Below, in pieces: positions 7,299 to 16,253 of a DNA stretch of 64,000 bases. The stretch is from positions 62,001-126,000 of the forward strand of contig JBLXFD010000002.1 of assembly GCA_048262455.1 (NCBI GenBank). Direction: 5' to 3'. The stretch is from Psychromarinibacter sp048262455. GTDB taxonomy: Bacteria; Pseudomonadota; Alphaproteobacteria; Rhodobacterales; Rhodobacteraceae. The first letter of the stretch is position 1, and every line of letters begins with the position of its first letter. The position numbers and the translations under genes are program-made. The notes below the pieces were generated by a model. It worked only from the letters and a program-made list of their open reading frames with translations. It ran no database searches and was not told where the DNA came from.

Positions 7299-8465
7299 AT
7301 GAAACTTCGCAACATGATGGCCGGCGCGGCCGCCGCGATGGCGCTGACCGGCGCCGCCGGCGCGCAGGAGGCGGTCAAGATCGGCGTGATCACCACGCTG
7401 TCCGGTCCCGCGGGCTACCTGGGCCAGGACGTGCGCGACGGGCTGATGCTGGCCGCCGAGATGGAAAGCGGCAAGCTGGGCGGCGTCCCGGTGGAGTTTC
7501 TGGTGGAAGACGACGGGTTGAAGCCCGGCAACGGCCGCCAGATCGCCGAGAAGTACATGTTCGACGAGGACATCAAGCTGCTGACCGGCATCATCTTCTC
7601 GAACGTGGCCGGCGCCACCGTGCCGGACATCGTGGCCAATGACGCGATCTACATCAGCCCCAACGCCGGGCCGTCGAACCTGGCGGGCGAGGCCTGCAAC
7701 GAGAACTACTTCGTCGTCAGCTGGCAGAACGACGCCCTGCACGAGGCGGCGGGCGCCGCGGCGACCAAGCTGGGCTACAAGACCGCCTTCGCACTGGCGC
7801 CGAACTATCAGGCCGGCAAGGACGCGATCGAGGGCTTCAAGCGCACCTTCGACGGCGAGGTCGTGGGCGAGCTCTATACCCAGCTGGACCAGACCGATTA
7901 CTCCGCCGAGATGGCGCAGATCCGCGCCGCCGATCCCGAGATGGTGTTCCAGTTCCATCCCGGCGGCCTGGGCATCGCCTTCCTGCGCCAGTACGACCAG
8001 GCCGGGCTGCGCGGGCAGATCCCGATGATCCTGTCGGAACCCTCCACCGACCTCGTGGTGCTGAACGCCGTGGGCGACGTGGCCGAGGGGATCGTGGCGA
8101 CCGCCCACTGGAACGTCGACTTCGACAACGAGGCCAGCAAGGAATTCGTCAAGGCCTGGTACGAGAAGTACGACCGCCCTGTCACCTACTACGCCTCGCA
8201 GGGCTATGACACCGGGCGGCTGATCGCCTCGGCGCTGGCCAAGACCGGCGGCGTCGACGACATCGACGCGCTGCGCGAGGCGATCCGTGCCGCCGACTTC
8301 GAGTCGGTGCGCGGCGACTTCGAGTTCGGCGCCAACCAGCACCCGGTGCACAACTGGTACATGCTGGACATCGTGAAGATGGAAGACGGCACCATGGGCG
8401 CCAAGACCCGCGAGGTCCTGCTGGAGAAGTACGGCGACAGCTACGCCGCCGACTGCAAGATGTGA
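7299..8465 (+). CDS. branched-chain amino acid-type ABC transporter, periplasmic substrate-binding protein
   Basis: The product is 388 residues. It has a Sec signal peptide ending near AGAQEA, followed by a type I periplasmic binding fold (VKIGVITTLSGPAGYLG). This is the LivK-like Peripla_BP_6 family, which includes many aromatic-compound binders. A GGGAGA ribosome site precedes the ATG. It heads the full set of importer genes that follow. Its position directly after the 3-hydroxyanthranilate dioxygenase suggests a tryptophan-derived or other aromatic amino acid-like ligand. The ligand is inferred from context only. Confidence 0.9.
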   Translation: MKLRNMMAGAAAAMALTGAAGAQEAVKIGVITTLSGPAGYLGQDVRDGLMLAAEMESGKLGGVPVEFLVEDDGLKPGNGRQIAEKYMFDEDIKLLTGIIFSNVAGATVPDIVANDAIYISPNAGPSNLAGEACNENYFVVSWQNDALHEAAGAAATKLGYKTAFALAPNYQAGKDAIEGFKRTFDGEVVGELYTQLDQTDYSAEMAQIRAADPEMVFQFHPGGLGIAFLRQYDQAGLRGQIPMILSEPSTDLVVLNAVGDVAEGIVATAHWNVDFDNEASKEFVKAWYEKYDRPVTYYASQGYDTGRLIASALAKTGGVDDIDALREAIRAADFESVRGDFEFGANQHPVHNWYMLDIVKMEDGTMGAKTREVLLEKYGDSYAADCKM

Positions 8466-8485
8466 TCCGCCAAGGATCGCCCACC

Positions 8486-8511
8486 CGAAGGGGGGCCCCG
8501 GCCCCCCTTCG
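8486..8511. other. strong hairpin between binding protein and permease genes
   Basis: Two 12-nt arms (8486-8497 and 8500-8511) are perfectly complementary, giving a very GC-rich stem-loop. No T-run follows. Such elements in importer operons commonly protect the upstream transcript and lower downstream expression, giving an excess of binding protein over permease. Confidence 0.6.
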
Positions 8512-8533
8512 TCCCAGCGCCCGGACCCCCTGA

Positions 8534-9448
8534 ATGATCCTCGTCATCGAGCAACTGCTGAACGGGCTTCAGTACGGCATCATGCTGTTCCTGATGGCCG
8601 CCGGACTGACCCTGATCTTCGGGATCATGGGGGTCATCAACCTGGCGCACGGCTCGCTTTACATGATCGGCGCCTTCGCCGGCACCTGGGCGGCGGTGCA
8701 GACGGGTTCGTTCTGGCTGGGCCTGCCGGTGGCGCTGGCGGTGGCCATGCTGGCCGGCTTCGTGATCGAGGCGCTGGTGGTGCGGCGGCTTTATACCCGC
8801 GACCACCTGGACCAGGTGCTGGCCACCTTCGCGCTGATCCTGGTGGCGAACCAGTCGATCGTGCTGATCTTCGGCCGCCAGCCGGTTTTCACGCCGCTGC
8901 CGCAGCTGCTGTCGGGCTCGGTCGAGATCCTGCCGGGGCTGTTCTACCCGATGTACCGGCTGCTGATCATCGGCACCGGCCTGCTGGTGGGGGTGCTGCT
9001 GTACCTGCTGATCAACCGCACCCGGGTCGGGATGCTGGTGCGCGCCGGGTCCACCAACCGCGAGATGGTGCGCGCCTTGGGCGTCGATATCCGGCTGCTC
9101 TACACGCTGGTCTTCGGCCTCGGCGCGCTGCTGGCGGGGCTGGCGGGCTACATGACCGGCCCGATCCTGTCGGTGCAGGTGGGGATGGGAGAGCAGATCC
9201 TGCTGGCCACCTTCGTGGTGGTGGTGATCGGCGGCGTCGGCTCGGTCAAGGGCGCCTTCGTGGCGGGGCTGGGGCTGGGCATCGTCGACACGATGCTGCG
9301 GGCCTTCCTGCCGCAGATGCTGACCGCGATCATGCCCCCCTCGGACGCGCAGGCGGTGGGCAGCGGGGTGTCGTCCATGGGAATCTACCTGCTGATGGCG
9401 CTGGTGCTGCTGGTGCGCCCCCGCGGCCTGTTCCCGGCGGAGGGCTGA
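8534..9448 (+). CDS. livH: branched-chain amino acid-type ABC permease LivH
   Basis: The product is a 304-residue integral membrane protein of the LivH family with about eight hydrophobic segments and the characteristic GLTLIFGIMGVINLAHGSLYM near its N terminus. It pairs with the LivM protein to form the channel across the inner membrane. The ATG at 8534 follows the hairpin, and the next gene starts 3 bp after the stop. It is the first of four tightly packed genes for the membrane and ATPase parts of the importer. Confidence 0.92.
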   Translation: MILVIEQLLNGLQYGIMLFLMAAGLTLIFGIMGVINLAHGSLYMIGAFAGTWAAVQTGSFWLGLPVALAVAMLAGFVIEALVVRRLYTRDHLDQVLATFALILVANQSIVLIFGRQPVFTPLPQLLSGSVEILPGLFYPMYRLLIIGTGLLVGVLLYLLINRTRVGMLVRAGSTNREMVRALGVDIRLLYTLVFGLGALLAGLAGYMTGPILSVQVGMGEQILLATFVVVVIGGVGSVKGAFVAGLGLGIVDTMLRAFLPQMLTAIMPPSDAQAVGSGVSSMGIYLLMALVLLVRPRGLFPAEG

Positions 9449-9451
9449 GCC

Positions 9452-10419
9452 ATGCGTCACCTCGTTCCCGCGGCCATCCTGCTGGCCTTCTTCATAGCGC
9501 TGCCCTTCGTCGCCGAGGCGCTGGGCCAGCGGTCCCTGACCACCCTGGGCGGCCGCATCATCATCTTCGCCATCGCCGCGGCCAGCCTGAACTTCGTGCT
9601 GGGCTACGGCGGCATGGTGTCCTTCGGGCACGCGGCCTTCTTCGGGGTGGGGGCCTACACGGTGGGCATCCTCACCTTCCACCACGCGGCCGAGGCGCCG
9701 CTTTGGGGCCTGATCCCGGGCAGCGATCAGATGCTGGTGACGCTGCCGCTGGCCATGGCGCTGTCCGGGCTGGCGGCGCTGGCGATCGGGGCACTGTCGC
9801 TGCGCACCGGCGGGGTGCAGTTCATCATGATCACGCTGGCCTTCGCGCAGCTGGTGTTCTTCTTCTTCATCGCCCTTACGGCCTATGGCGGCGAGGACGG
9901 CATCATCCTGCGGCGCACCAACGCGCTGTTCGGGCTGAACCTGCGCGACCGGATGACCCTGTACTTCGTGATCCTCGGCATCGCCGTGCCCTTCTTCGCG
10001 ATCCTCTGGCGGCTGATCCACTCGTCCTTCGGCGCGGTGCTGACCGGCATCCGCCAGAACGAGCGGCGGATGACCGCGATGGGCCTCGCGCCCTACCGCT
10101 ACAAGCTGCTGGCCTTCGTGCTGTCGGGCATGGGTGTCGGCCTTGCCGGGGCGCTGGAGGCGAACCTGCTGCGCTTTGCCAGCCCCGACATGATGCATTG
10201 GACCCGCTCGGGCGACCTGATCATCATCATCATCCTTGGCGGCGTCGGCACCTTCTACGGCCCGATCCTCGGCGCGGCGGCCTTCCTGCTGCTGGAATAC
10301 TACCTTGCCGGCTGGACCGAGCACTGGCAGCTGTTCCTCGGCCTGCTGCTGCTGGTGGTGGTGCTGGGCACCCGGGGCGGCATCGCGGCGCTGCTGGGCG
10401 GCGCCTGGAGGCGCGCGGC

Positions 10420-10423
<4 letters not shown>
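9452..10423 (+). CDS. livM: branched-chain amino acid-type ABC permease LivM
   Basis: The product is a 323-residue multi-spanning permease of the LivM family, with the LNFVLGYGGMVSFGHAAFFG signature near residues 48-67. It forms the heterodimeric channel with LivH. Its TGA overlaps the start of the ATPase gene by 4 nt (ATGA at 10420), which indicates coupled translation. The length is normal for the family. Confidence 0.92.
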
Positions 10424-11168
<745 letters not shown>

Positions 11169-11175
<7 letters not shown>

Positions 11176-11870
11176 GCGTCGAGAACCTCGAGGCCGGCTA
11201 CGGCGCCAGCAAGGTGCTGTTCGGCGTTTCGCTGGAGGTGCCCGAGGGGCAGGTGGTGACGCTGATGGGCCGCAACGGCATGGGCAAGACCACCACCGTG
11301 CGCTCGATCATGGGGCTGGTGCCCGCGGGGGCCGGGCGCATCGGCCTTGCCGGCCAGGACGTGACCGGCGCCACGCCGGAGCGGGTGGCGCGGCTGGGCG
11401 CCGGGCTGGTGCCCGAGGGGCGGCAGGTGTTCCCCACGCTGACGGTGCGCGAGAACCTGGTGGCCACCGCCGCCAACCGCCGAAAGCGCGCCGATCCCTG
11501 GACGCTGGGCCGGATCTACCGGCTGTTCCCCCGGATGCAGGAACGCGCCGACCAGCGCGCCGGCACCCTGTCGGGGGGCGAGCAGCAGATGCTGGTGATC
11601 GGCCGTGCGCTGATGACCAACCCGCTGCTGCTGATCCTCGACGAGGCGACCGAGGGGCTGGCCCCGGTGATCCGCGACGAGATCTGGCGGGTGCTGGCGC
11701 TGCTGAAGGACGAGGGCCAATCGATCCTGCTGATCGACAAGAACCTCGCCGCGCTCAAGCGGCTGGCGGACCGGCACTACATCCTGGAAAAGGGCCGCGT
11801 GGTCTGGCAGGGCGACAACGCCGCGCTTCAGCGCGACCGGGACACGGTGCACCGCTTCGTCGGGGTCTGA
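11169..11870 (+). CDS. livF: ABC transporter ATP-binding protein LivF
   Basis: The product is a 233-residue ABC ATPase with Walker A GRNGMGKTT, signature TLSGGEQQM and Walker B LLILDEATEGLAP, the last being diagnostic of LivF. The switch region reads LLIDKN, so the usual His is replaced by Lys, a substitution seen in several aromatic-type LivF proteins. It is the last gene of the importer operon. A 156-bp gap with a stress-type promoter follows. Confidence 0.92.
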
Positions 11871-11929
11871 CACCCCGGCCGCCGACCCCTCTTCAACCCC
11901 GGAATATTTCGTGACCCCGCGCGGCGCAT

Positions 11930-11954
11930 GGAACATTCACGCGCAGGTGAGGTT
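11930..11954 (+). promoter_or_regulatory. EcfG-like general-stress promoter
   Basis: GGAAC at 11930-11934 is followed after 16 bp by GGTT at 11951-11954. The alphaproteobacterial EcfG consensus is GGAAC-N16/17-CGTT, so only one core base differs. The element lies about 73 bp upstream of the micro-ORF and fits the stress-type content of the operon that follows. Confidence 0.5.
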
Positions 11955-12026
11955 CTTTCCCCAACGTGGCGGCCGTTCGCTTCGATGTTGCGGCGTCCGC
12001 CGATGGCTAACAAGAGGAACGCGAAC

Positions 12027-12095
12027 ATGCACTCGATCATCTACATCATCGGGTTGGTGGTAGTCGTCCTTGCGATCATTTCGTTCATCGCTTGA
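12027..12095 (+). CDS. 22-residue membrane micro-protein
   Basis: This short reading frame codes for MHSIIYIIGL followed by a run of Val, Ile and Leu and ending SFIA. It is a single hydrophobic helix with almost no soluble part. An AGAGGA ribosome site lies upstream. The TGA is followed 11 bp later by the start of the next gene, whose GGGAGG ribosome site overlaps the stop. Similar tiny single-helix genes are common in alphaproteobacterial stress regulons. A membrane stress role is inferred. Confidence 0.65.
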   Translation: MHSIIYIIGLVVVVLAIISFIA

Positions 12096-12106
12096 GGGAG
12101 GATTAC

Positions 12107-12754
12107 ATGACCAACCCTGACAACAACAACACGCCCAAGCCCGCGACTACCGCCACCGGAACCTCCGGCGGCGTCAGCGGGCAGAACGTGACCGGCAACA
12201 AGACCACCGCCGACGCGGCTGGCCAGAAAGCCAAGGACCTGCGCGACGAGGTGATGGACACCGCGCGCAACGTCCGCGACACCGCCGTCGAAGAGGGTAC
12301 CGCCCGCGCCGAGGGCGCCAAGAAGTCGCTGGCCGACGAGGTTTCCTCTGTCGGCAAGGCGCTGCGCAAGGCCTCCGACGAGCTGCGCGACGGCTCTCCG
12401 CAGGAGCGCGCCTTCAGCCAGGTGGCCGAGACGGTCGCCGAGTTCGCCGATTCGGTCCGCAACAAGGACCTGGGCGAGATGTTCAACGACGTGAACCATT
12501 TCGCCCGTCGCAACCCCGCCGTCTTCCTTGGCGGCGCGGCACTGCTGGGGTTCGCGGCGGCGCGGATGGCCAAGGCCACCCAGCGCGGCGGCCATGATCC
12601 CTACGGCGGCAATTCCGGCTACCGCGCGACCGGCGCGGCCGGCGGCACCCCCTACACCGGCCCCGCCGGTACGGCCGGTGGCGCAGGTGCGGGCACGGGT
12701 ACGGGCGCGACGCAGCCCGCCGCCGCGCGCACGCCCTCTGGACTGGAGAAGTGA
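12107..12754 (+). CDS. stress-associated helical protein with Gly-rich tail
   Basis: The product is 215 residues. A low-complexity polar N terminus is followed by amphipathic alanine-rich helices (about residues 40-115), resembling LEA or apolipoprotein-like proteins. A short hydrophobic segment, AVFLGGAALLGFAAARMA, near residues 140-157 is followed by a Gly/Ala/Thr-rich tail. The ATG at 12107 has GGGAGG at a good distance. Similar 'nutrient deprivation-induced' proteins occur beside DUF1469 and DUF3618 genes in alphaproteobacteria. Protection or anchoring at the inner membrane under stress is a guess. Confidence 0.7.
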   Translation: MTNPDNNNTPKPATTATGTSGGVSGQNVTGNKTTADAAGQKAKDLRDEVMDTARNVRDTAVEEGTARAEGAKKSLADEVSSVGKALRKASDELRDGSPQERAFSQVAETVAEFADSVRNKDLGEMFNDVNHFARRNPAVFLGGAALLGFAAARMAKATQRGGHDPYGGNSGYRATGAAGGTPYTGPAGTAGGAGAGTGTGATQPAAARTPSGLEK

Positions 12755-12756
12755 GC

Positions 12757-13155
12757 ATGAACAATCCCAAGGAAGAAAACACCGGTGCCCTTGTCACCGA
12801 CATCCTGAACCACGTCAGCCACCTGTTCCGCGCCGAGGTCGACCTGGCCCGGGCCGAAGTGGACCAGAACCTGCGGCGGGCGGCGGTTGCCGTCGGCCTG
12901 CTGGTGGGCGCCCTGATCGTCGCGATCACCGCGCTGAACGTGCTGACCGCCGCGATCGTGGCGGGTCTGACCGACGCCGGGCTTGATGCCGGCTGGTCTG
13001 CGCTGATCGTCGGGGTCGTGCTCGCCGTGATCGCCTTCATCATGATTTCGAAGGGCACGAACGACCTGAAACTCTCCAGCATCGCCCCCAGCCGCACGGC
13101 TGAGAACGTCAAGCGCGATGCCAAGGCCATGATGGGAACCAAAGATGCCAAATGA
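12757..13155 (+). CDS. DUF1469/phage-holin-family membrane protein
   Basis: The product is 132 residues. An N-terminal amphipathic helix (LFRAEVDLARAEVDQNLRRA) is followed by two transmembrane helices around residues 47-70 and 77-97. This is the layout of the PF07332 'putative holin-X' family, which in proteobacteria is a chromosomal stress-linked protein rather than a lysis factor. The ATG at 12757 follows GGAG and is preferred to the GTG at 12751. It overlaps the next gene by 11 nt. Confidence 0.8.
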   Translation: MNNPKEENTGALVTDILNHVSHLFRAEVDLARAEVDQNLRRAAVAVGLLVGALIVAITALNVLTAAIVAGLTDAGLDAGWSALIVGVVLAVIAFIMISKGTNDLKLSSIAPSRTAENVKRDAKAMMGTKDAK

Positions 13156-14455
13156 TCATCGCGACCCGCATGATATCGAGCGGGAAATCGAGCGCGAGCG
13201 CGCGGAACTGGGCGCCTCTGTCGAGGAACTCAAGAACCGCCTGTCGCCCGAATACTTCGTCAACGAACTGACCCGCAACGCCCGCGAGCACAGCGGCGAG
13301 ATCGCCGATGCCGTGATGCGGTCGGTCAAGCAGAACCCGGTGGGTCTTGCGGTGACCGGCGTCGGGCTGGCCTGGCTGATCTTCGGCCGGTCCTTCAGCG
13401 ACAAGGTGCGGATCTCGCACCATTCCAGCAGCAATGACGGCTACGGCAGCCACGACTACCGCGCTGCCCGTCCCGACACCGGGCCGGATTACCGCGGCTA
13501 CGCGGGCGGCGGTGGTGGCGGCGCCCTTGGCACCTCTGCCGGGGCAGGCGCCGGCAGTGCCAGCGGGCTTGGCGGGCGGACCACCAGCTACGACCGTCCC
13601 GACATGAGTCGTCGCACCTCTGGCGGGCTGCAGGAGCGGAACTATCCGCAATGGGCCGTCGACTACGACGACGAGCGGCGCAGGGCGCTGACCTCGCACG
13701 ACGACCATTCCACCGGTTCCGGTGGCGGGCTGTCCGACAAGGTCGGCAGCGCGGGTCGTGCGGCCTCTGACAAGATGGGCCAGGCGGCCCACGGCGTCAG
13801 CTCCGGCGTGAAAGGCGCGGCCTCCGGCGTTGCCAGCGGCGCCTCCTCGGCGGCCTCCGGCGTTGCCGGTGCGGCGCGGTCGGCGGGCGGCTACGTCTCC
13901 GACACCGCCGCGGCGGCCGGTGAACGTGCGGCCCGGATGCGCGAGCGCCTTGCCCACGGGACCGAGCAGATGTCCGCCTCTGCCCGCGAGCGGGTGATCG
14001 CGGCAAGGGAGCAAGCGATGCACGCCTATCACCAGGCCGAGGACTCCATGCGCCGCAACTGGCGCCGTGGCAGCGAGGCGGCCGGCGACTTCTTCGAAGA
14101 GCAGCCGCTGGTGGCGGGGGCCCTGGCCGTCGCCGTGGGCGCGGCGATTGCCGCCGCCCTGCCGCGGACGCGCTACGAGGACGAGTACATCGGCGGCTAC
14201 CGCGACGACCTGTTCGACGAAGCCGAGCGTGTCTTCAACGAAGAGCGCGGCAAGCTGGAGCGCGTGGCGGGCGCGGCGGTCGACGAGGCCGGCAAGATCG
14301 TCAAGGAGAAGCGCGACGAGATGGACAGCGCGGCCTCCGGCAACAAGTCGGCGCTTGACGCTGCCACCGACGAGGCGAAGGGCGCGGCCAAGCGCGTGGC
14401 CGACGCCGCCCAGAAGGAAGCCAAGGACCAGGACCTTGGCAAGACAAAGAGCTGA
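13145..14455 (+). CDS. DUF3618 domain protein with long alanine/glycine-rich helical region
   Basis: The product is 436 residues. It opens with the DUF3618 motif (DIEREIERERAELGASVEELKNRLSPE, residues about 9-35), followed by a membrane segment near residues 63-77. A Gly-rich linker precedes imperfect repeats of the GVASGASSAASG kind around residues 218-265. A second hydrophobic stretch (LVAGALAVAVGAAIAAAL) lies near residue 330, and the tail is charged and helical. DUF3618 proteins accompany DUF1469 proteins in alphaproteobacterial stress operons. No enzymatic role is visible. Confidence 0.8.
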   Translation: MPNDHRDPHDIEREIERERAELGASVEELKNRLSPEYFVNELTRNAREHSGEIADAVMRSVKQNPVGLAVTGVGLAWLIFGRSFSDKVRISHHSSSNDGYGSHDYRAARPDTGPDYRGYAGGGGGGALGTSAGAGAGSASGLGGRTTSYDRPDMSRRTSGGLQERNYPQWAVDYDDERRRALTSHDDHSTGSGGGLSDKVGSAGRAASDKMGQAAHGVSSGVKGAASGVASGASSAASGVAGAARSAGGYVSDTAAAAGERAARMRERLAHGTEQMSASARERVIAAREQAMHAYHQAEDSMRRNWRRGSEAAGDFFEEQPLVAGALAVAVGAAIAAALPRTRYEDEYIGGYRDDLFDEAERVFNEERGKLERVAGAAVDEAGKIVKEKRDEMDSAASGNKSALDAATDEAKGAAKRVADAAQKEAKDQDLGKTKS

Positions 14456-14458
14456 TCG

Positions 14459-15409
14459 ATGACTGCTGCCGACCGAGGACAAGACGCTTCGTCACCGTGG
14501 AGCATCCCGCTGAAGGGATGGATCACGATCCTGAAACGCTCGTGGTCCGAGGTCGGCAGCGACCATATCGGCCTTATCGCGGCGGGAGTGGCCTTTTACG
14601 GGTTGCTCGCGCTGTTCCCCGCGATCACCGCCTTCGTGGCGATCTCGGGTCTGATCCTGACCCCCGACATGATCACCGGCCAGATAGAATCGCTGGCCGC
14701 CATGCTGCCCAAGGACGCCGCCGACATCATCATCGGACAGGTCACCGCCGTGGTGGGTGCCGAAGAGACTGGCTTGGGCATCACCGCGCTGCTGGGTATC
14801 GGGATCGCTCTGTACTCCGCCTCGCGGGGGGTCGCCAGCCTGATCGAGGGCATGAACGTCGCCTACGACGAGAAGGAAACCCGCGGTTTCGTCTGGCTGC
14901 TGGTGCGGACGCTCGTGCTGACCGTCTTCCTGATCATCGGCCTGATCGCCGGCCTCACCGCCACGCTGGTGCTGCCCAGCATCTTCGCGCTGGTGAACCT
15001 TGGCGCGACGGTGGAAACCGTGGCGGGCCTGCTGCGCTGGGTGATCCTGTTCTTCATGACGGTGGGCGGGCTGATGGTGCTGTACCGCTACAGCCCGGAC
15101 CGTTCCAATCCGCAGTGGACGTGGCTGCTGCCCGGTGCGCTGGTGGCCTGCGTGCTGTGGATCATCGCCACCATCGGTTTCGCGATCTACGCCGAGAACT
15201 TCGGCAGCTACAACGAGACATTCGGCACCCTCGGCGGCGCCATCGTGCTGCTGATGTGGCTGTGGATCTCGTCCTACATCATCCTGTTCGGGGCCGAGAT
15301 AAACTCTGAAGCCGAGTTCCAGACCCGGCGCGACACCACCACGGGGCCCGACATGCCCATGGGCCGGCGCGGGGCGGTCAAGGCGGATAACGTGCCGGAG
15401 AGTTTCTAG
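14459..15409 (+). CDS. YihY/BrkB-family inner-membrane protein
   Basis: The product is a 316-residue membrane protein with six or more predicted helices and the family motifs GLIAAGVAFYGLLALFPAI and GGAIVLLMWLWISSYIILFGAEINSE. The family was once called ribonuclease BN, but that activity was not borne out. Its function is unclear, and some members are linked to envelope or osmotic stress. It starts 3 bp after the DUF3618 gene and closes the stress operon. A terminator follows at 15439. Confidence 0.9.
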   Translation: MTAADRGQDASSPWSIPLKGWITILKRSWSEVGSDHIGLIAAGVAFYGLLALFPAITAFVAISGLILTPDMITGQIESLAAMLPKDAADIIIGQVTAVVGAEETGLGITALLGIGIALYSASRGVASLIEGMNVAYDEKETRGFVWLLVRTLVLTVFLIIGLIAGLTATLVLPSIFALVNLGATVETVAGLLRWVILFFMTVGGLMVLYRYSPDRSNPQWTWLLPGALVACVLWIIATIGFAIYAENFGSYNETFGTLGGAIVLLMWLWISSYIILFGAEINSEAEFQTRRDTTTGPDMPMGRRGAVKADNVPESF

Positions 15410-15438
15410 GCCGGTTCCACTGTTAGTAACGCAAACGA

Positions 15439-15463
15439 AAAGGCCCCGCATCGCGGGGCCTTT
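15439..15463. terminator. bidirectional terminator
   Basis: A perfect 11-bp stem (15439-15449 with 15453-15463) with a 3-nt loop begins with A-runs and ends with T. It therefore works for the YihY gene from the left and for the OmpA-domain gene converging from the right. Confidence 0.85.
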
Positions 15464-15487
15464 GTCGTTACCGGACGTGCGTTTCGT

Positions 15488-16240
15488 TCAGTACGTGATG
15501 CGCCCGCCGCAGACCACGGCGGCGGTGTTCAGCACCTGCTCGGGGTTGTCCGGCAGGCGCAGGAAGCTGACGCGCCGGTTCTCGGGGGCGCGCGGGTCGT
15601 AGGTGTTCTTCAGCACGGCCTCGCCGAAGCCCACCGCGTAAAGCGGCACGTTGACGTAGGCACCCTTCAGCACTCGTGTCACCTCGGCCGCGCGGCGGCG
15701 CGACAGGTCGCAGTTGTAGGCGTCGGAGCCCGCGCCGTCGGTATGGCCGATCACCGCGTAGGCGGTGTTCTGCAGCCCCGGGTCGTTCAGGGCCACGGTC
15801 AGCCCCGCGATCTTGCCCAGCTGGTCCGGCCGGATCGAGGCGCTGTCGTAGTCGAACTCAACCGTGATCGCCACCGAGGGCAGCGCCACGGGGGCGTTGG
15901 CCACCACCGGCGCGCTGTAGTCGGGCGGGCTGGGCGGCGGCGCCGCGGCGGTGGTCACCCCGCCGGTGGGATCGAAGACCAGCGTCTCGAAGCTCAGCTG
16001 CGGCGGACCGCCGGTGCTTTCGAAGGTCACGCCGCCCTCGGCCTCTGCCTGCACGCCGGTGCAGGTGGCGGCGCTGGGGTTGGCGAGGCAGGCGGCCAGC
16101 CGGTTCTGGATCGCCGGCATGTTGTCGGCGGGGATGTTGAAGTTCGCCCCGCCGTTGGCGCCGGGAATGAACATCTCGGTCTGCTGCGCCGCGGCCGGGG
16201 CCGCGAGCGCGAGAAGACAGGCGGTCAGGGTAAGTCGCAT
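15488..16240 (-). CDS. OmpA-domain envelope protein
   Basis: The product is 250 residues. It has a Sec signal peptide (cleavage after AAAQ), a Pro/Ala-rich spacer, then a C-terminal OmpA/MotB peptidoglycan-binding domain from about residue 125. The domain includes VEFDYDSASIRPDQ, GHTDGAGSDAYN and LSRRRAAEVTRVL. It lies 13 bp after the di-haem protein gene and ends the three-gene minus-strand operon. It may tether a periplasmic complex to the cell wall. The final CGGRITY segment could form a disulfide with the internal Cys pair. There is no beta-barrel in this protein. Confidence 0.88.
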   Translation of the reverse strand: MRLTLTACLLALAAPAAAQQTEMFIPGANGGANFNIPADNMPAIQNRLAACLANPSAATCTGVQAEAEGGVTFESTGGPPQLSFETLVFDPTGGVTTAAAPPPSPPDYSAPVVANAPVALPSVAITVEFDYDSASIRPDQLGKIAGLTVALNDPGLQNTAYAVIGHTDGAGSDAYNCDLSRRRAAEVTRVLKGAYVNVPLYAVGFGEAVLKNTYDPRAPENRRVSFLRLPDNPEQVLNTAAVVCGGRITY

Positions 16241-16253
16241 CCAGGTCTCTCCC

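Noticed and set aside
12757..13155. Prophage holin
   Set aside because: DUF1469 proteins carry the holin label by profile, but no lysin or phage gene is nearby and the context is a stress operon.
13800..13900. CRISPR-like or tandem DNA repeat
   Set aside because: The repetition is at protein level (GVASGASSAASG-like units) within the DUF3618 gene, with variable DNA spacing and no spacer structure.
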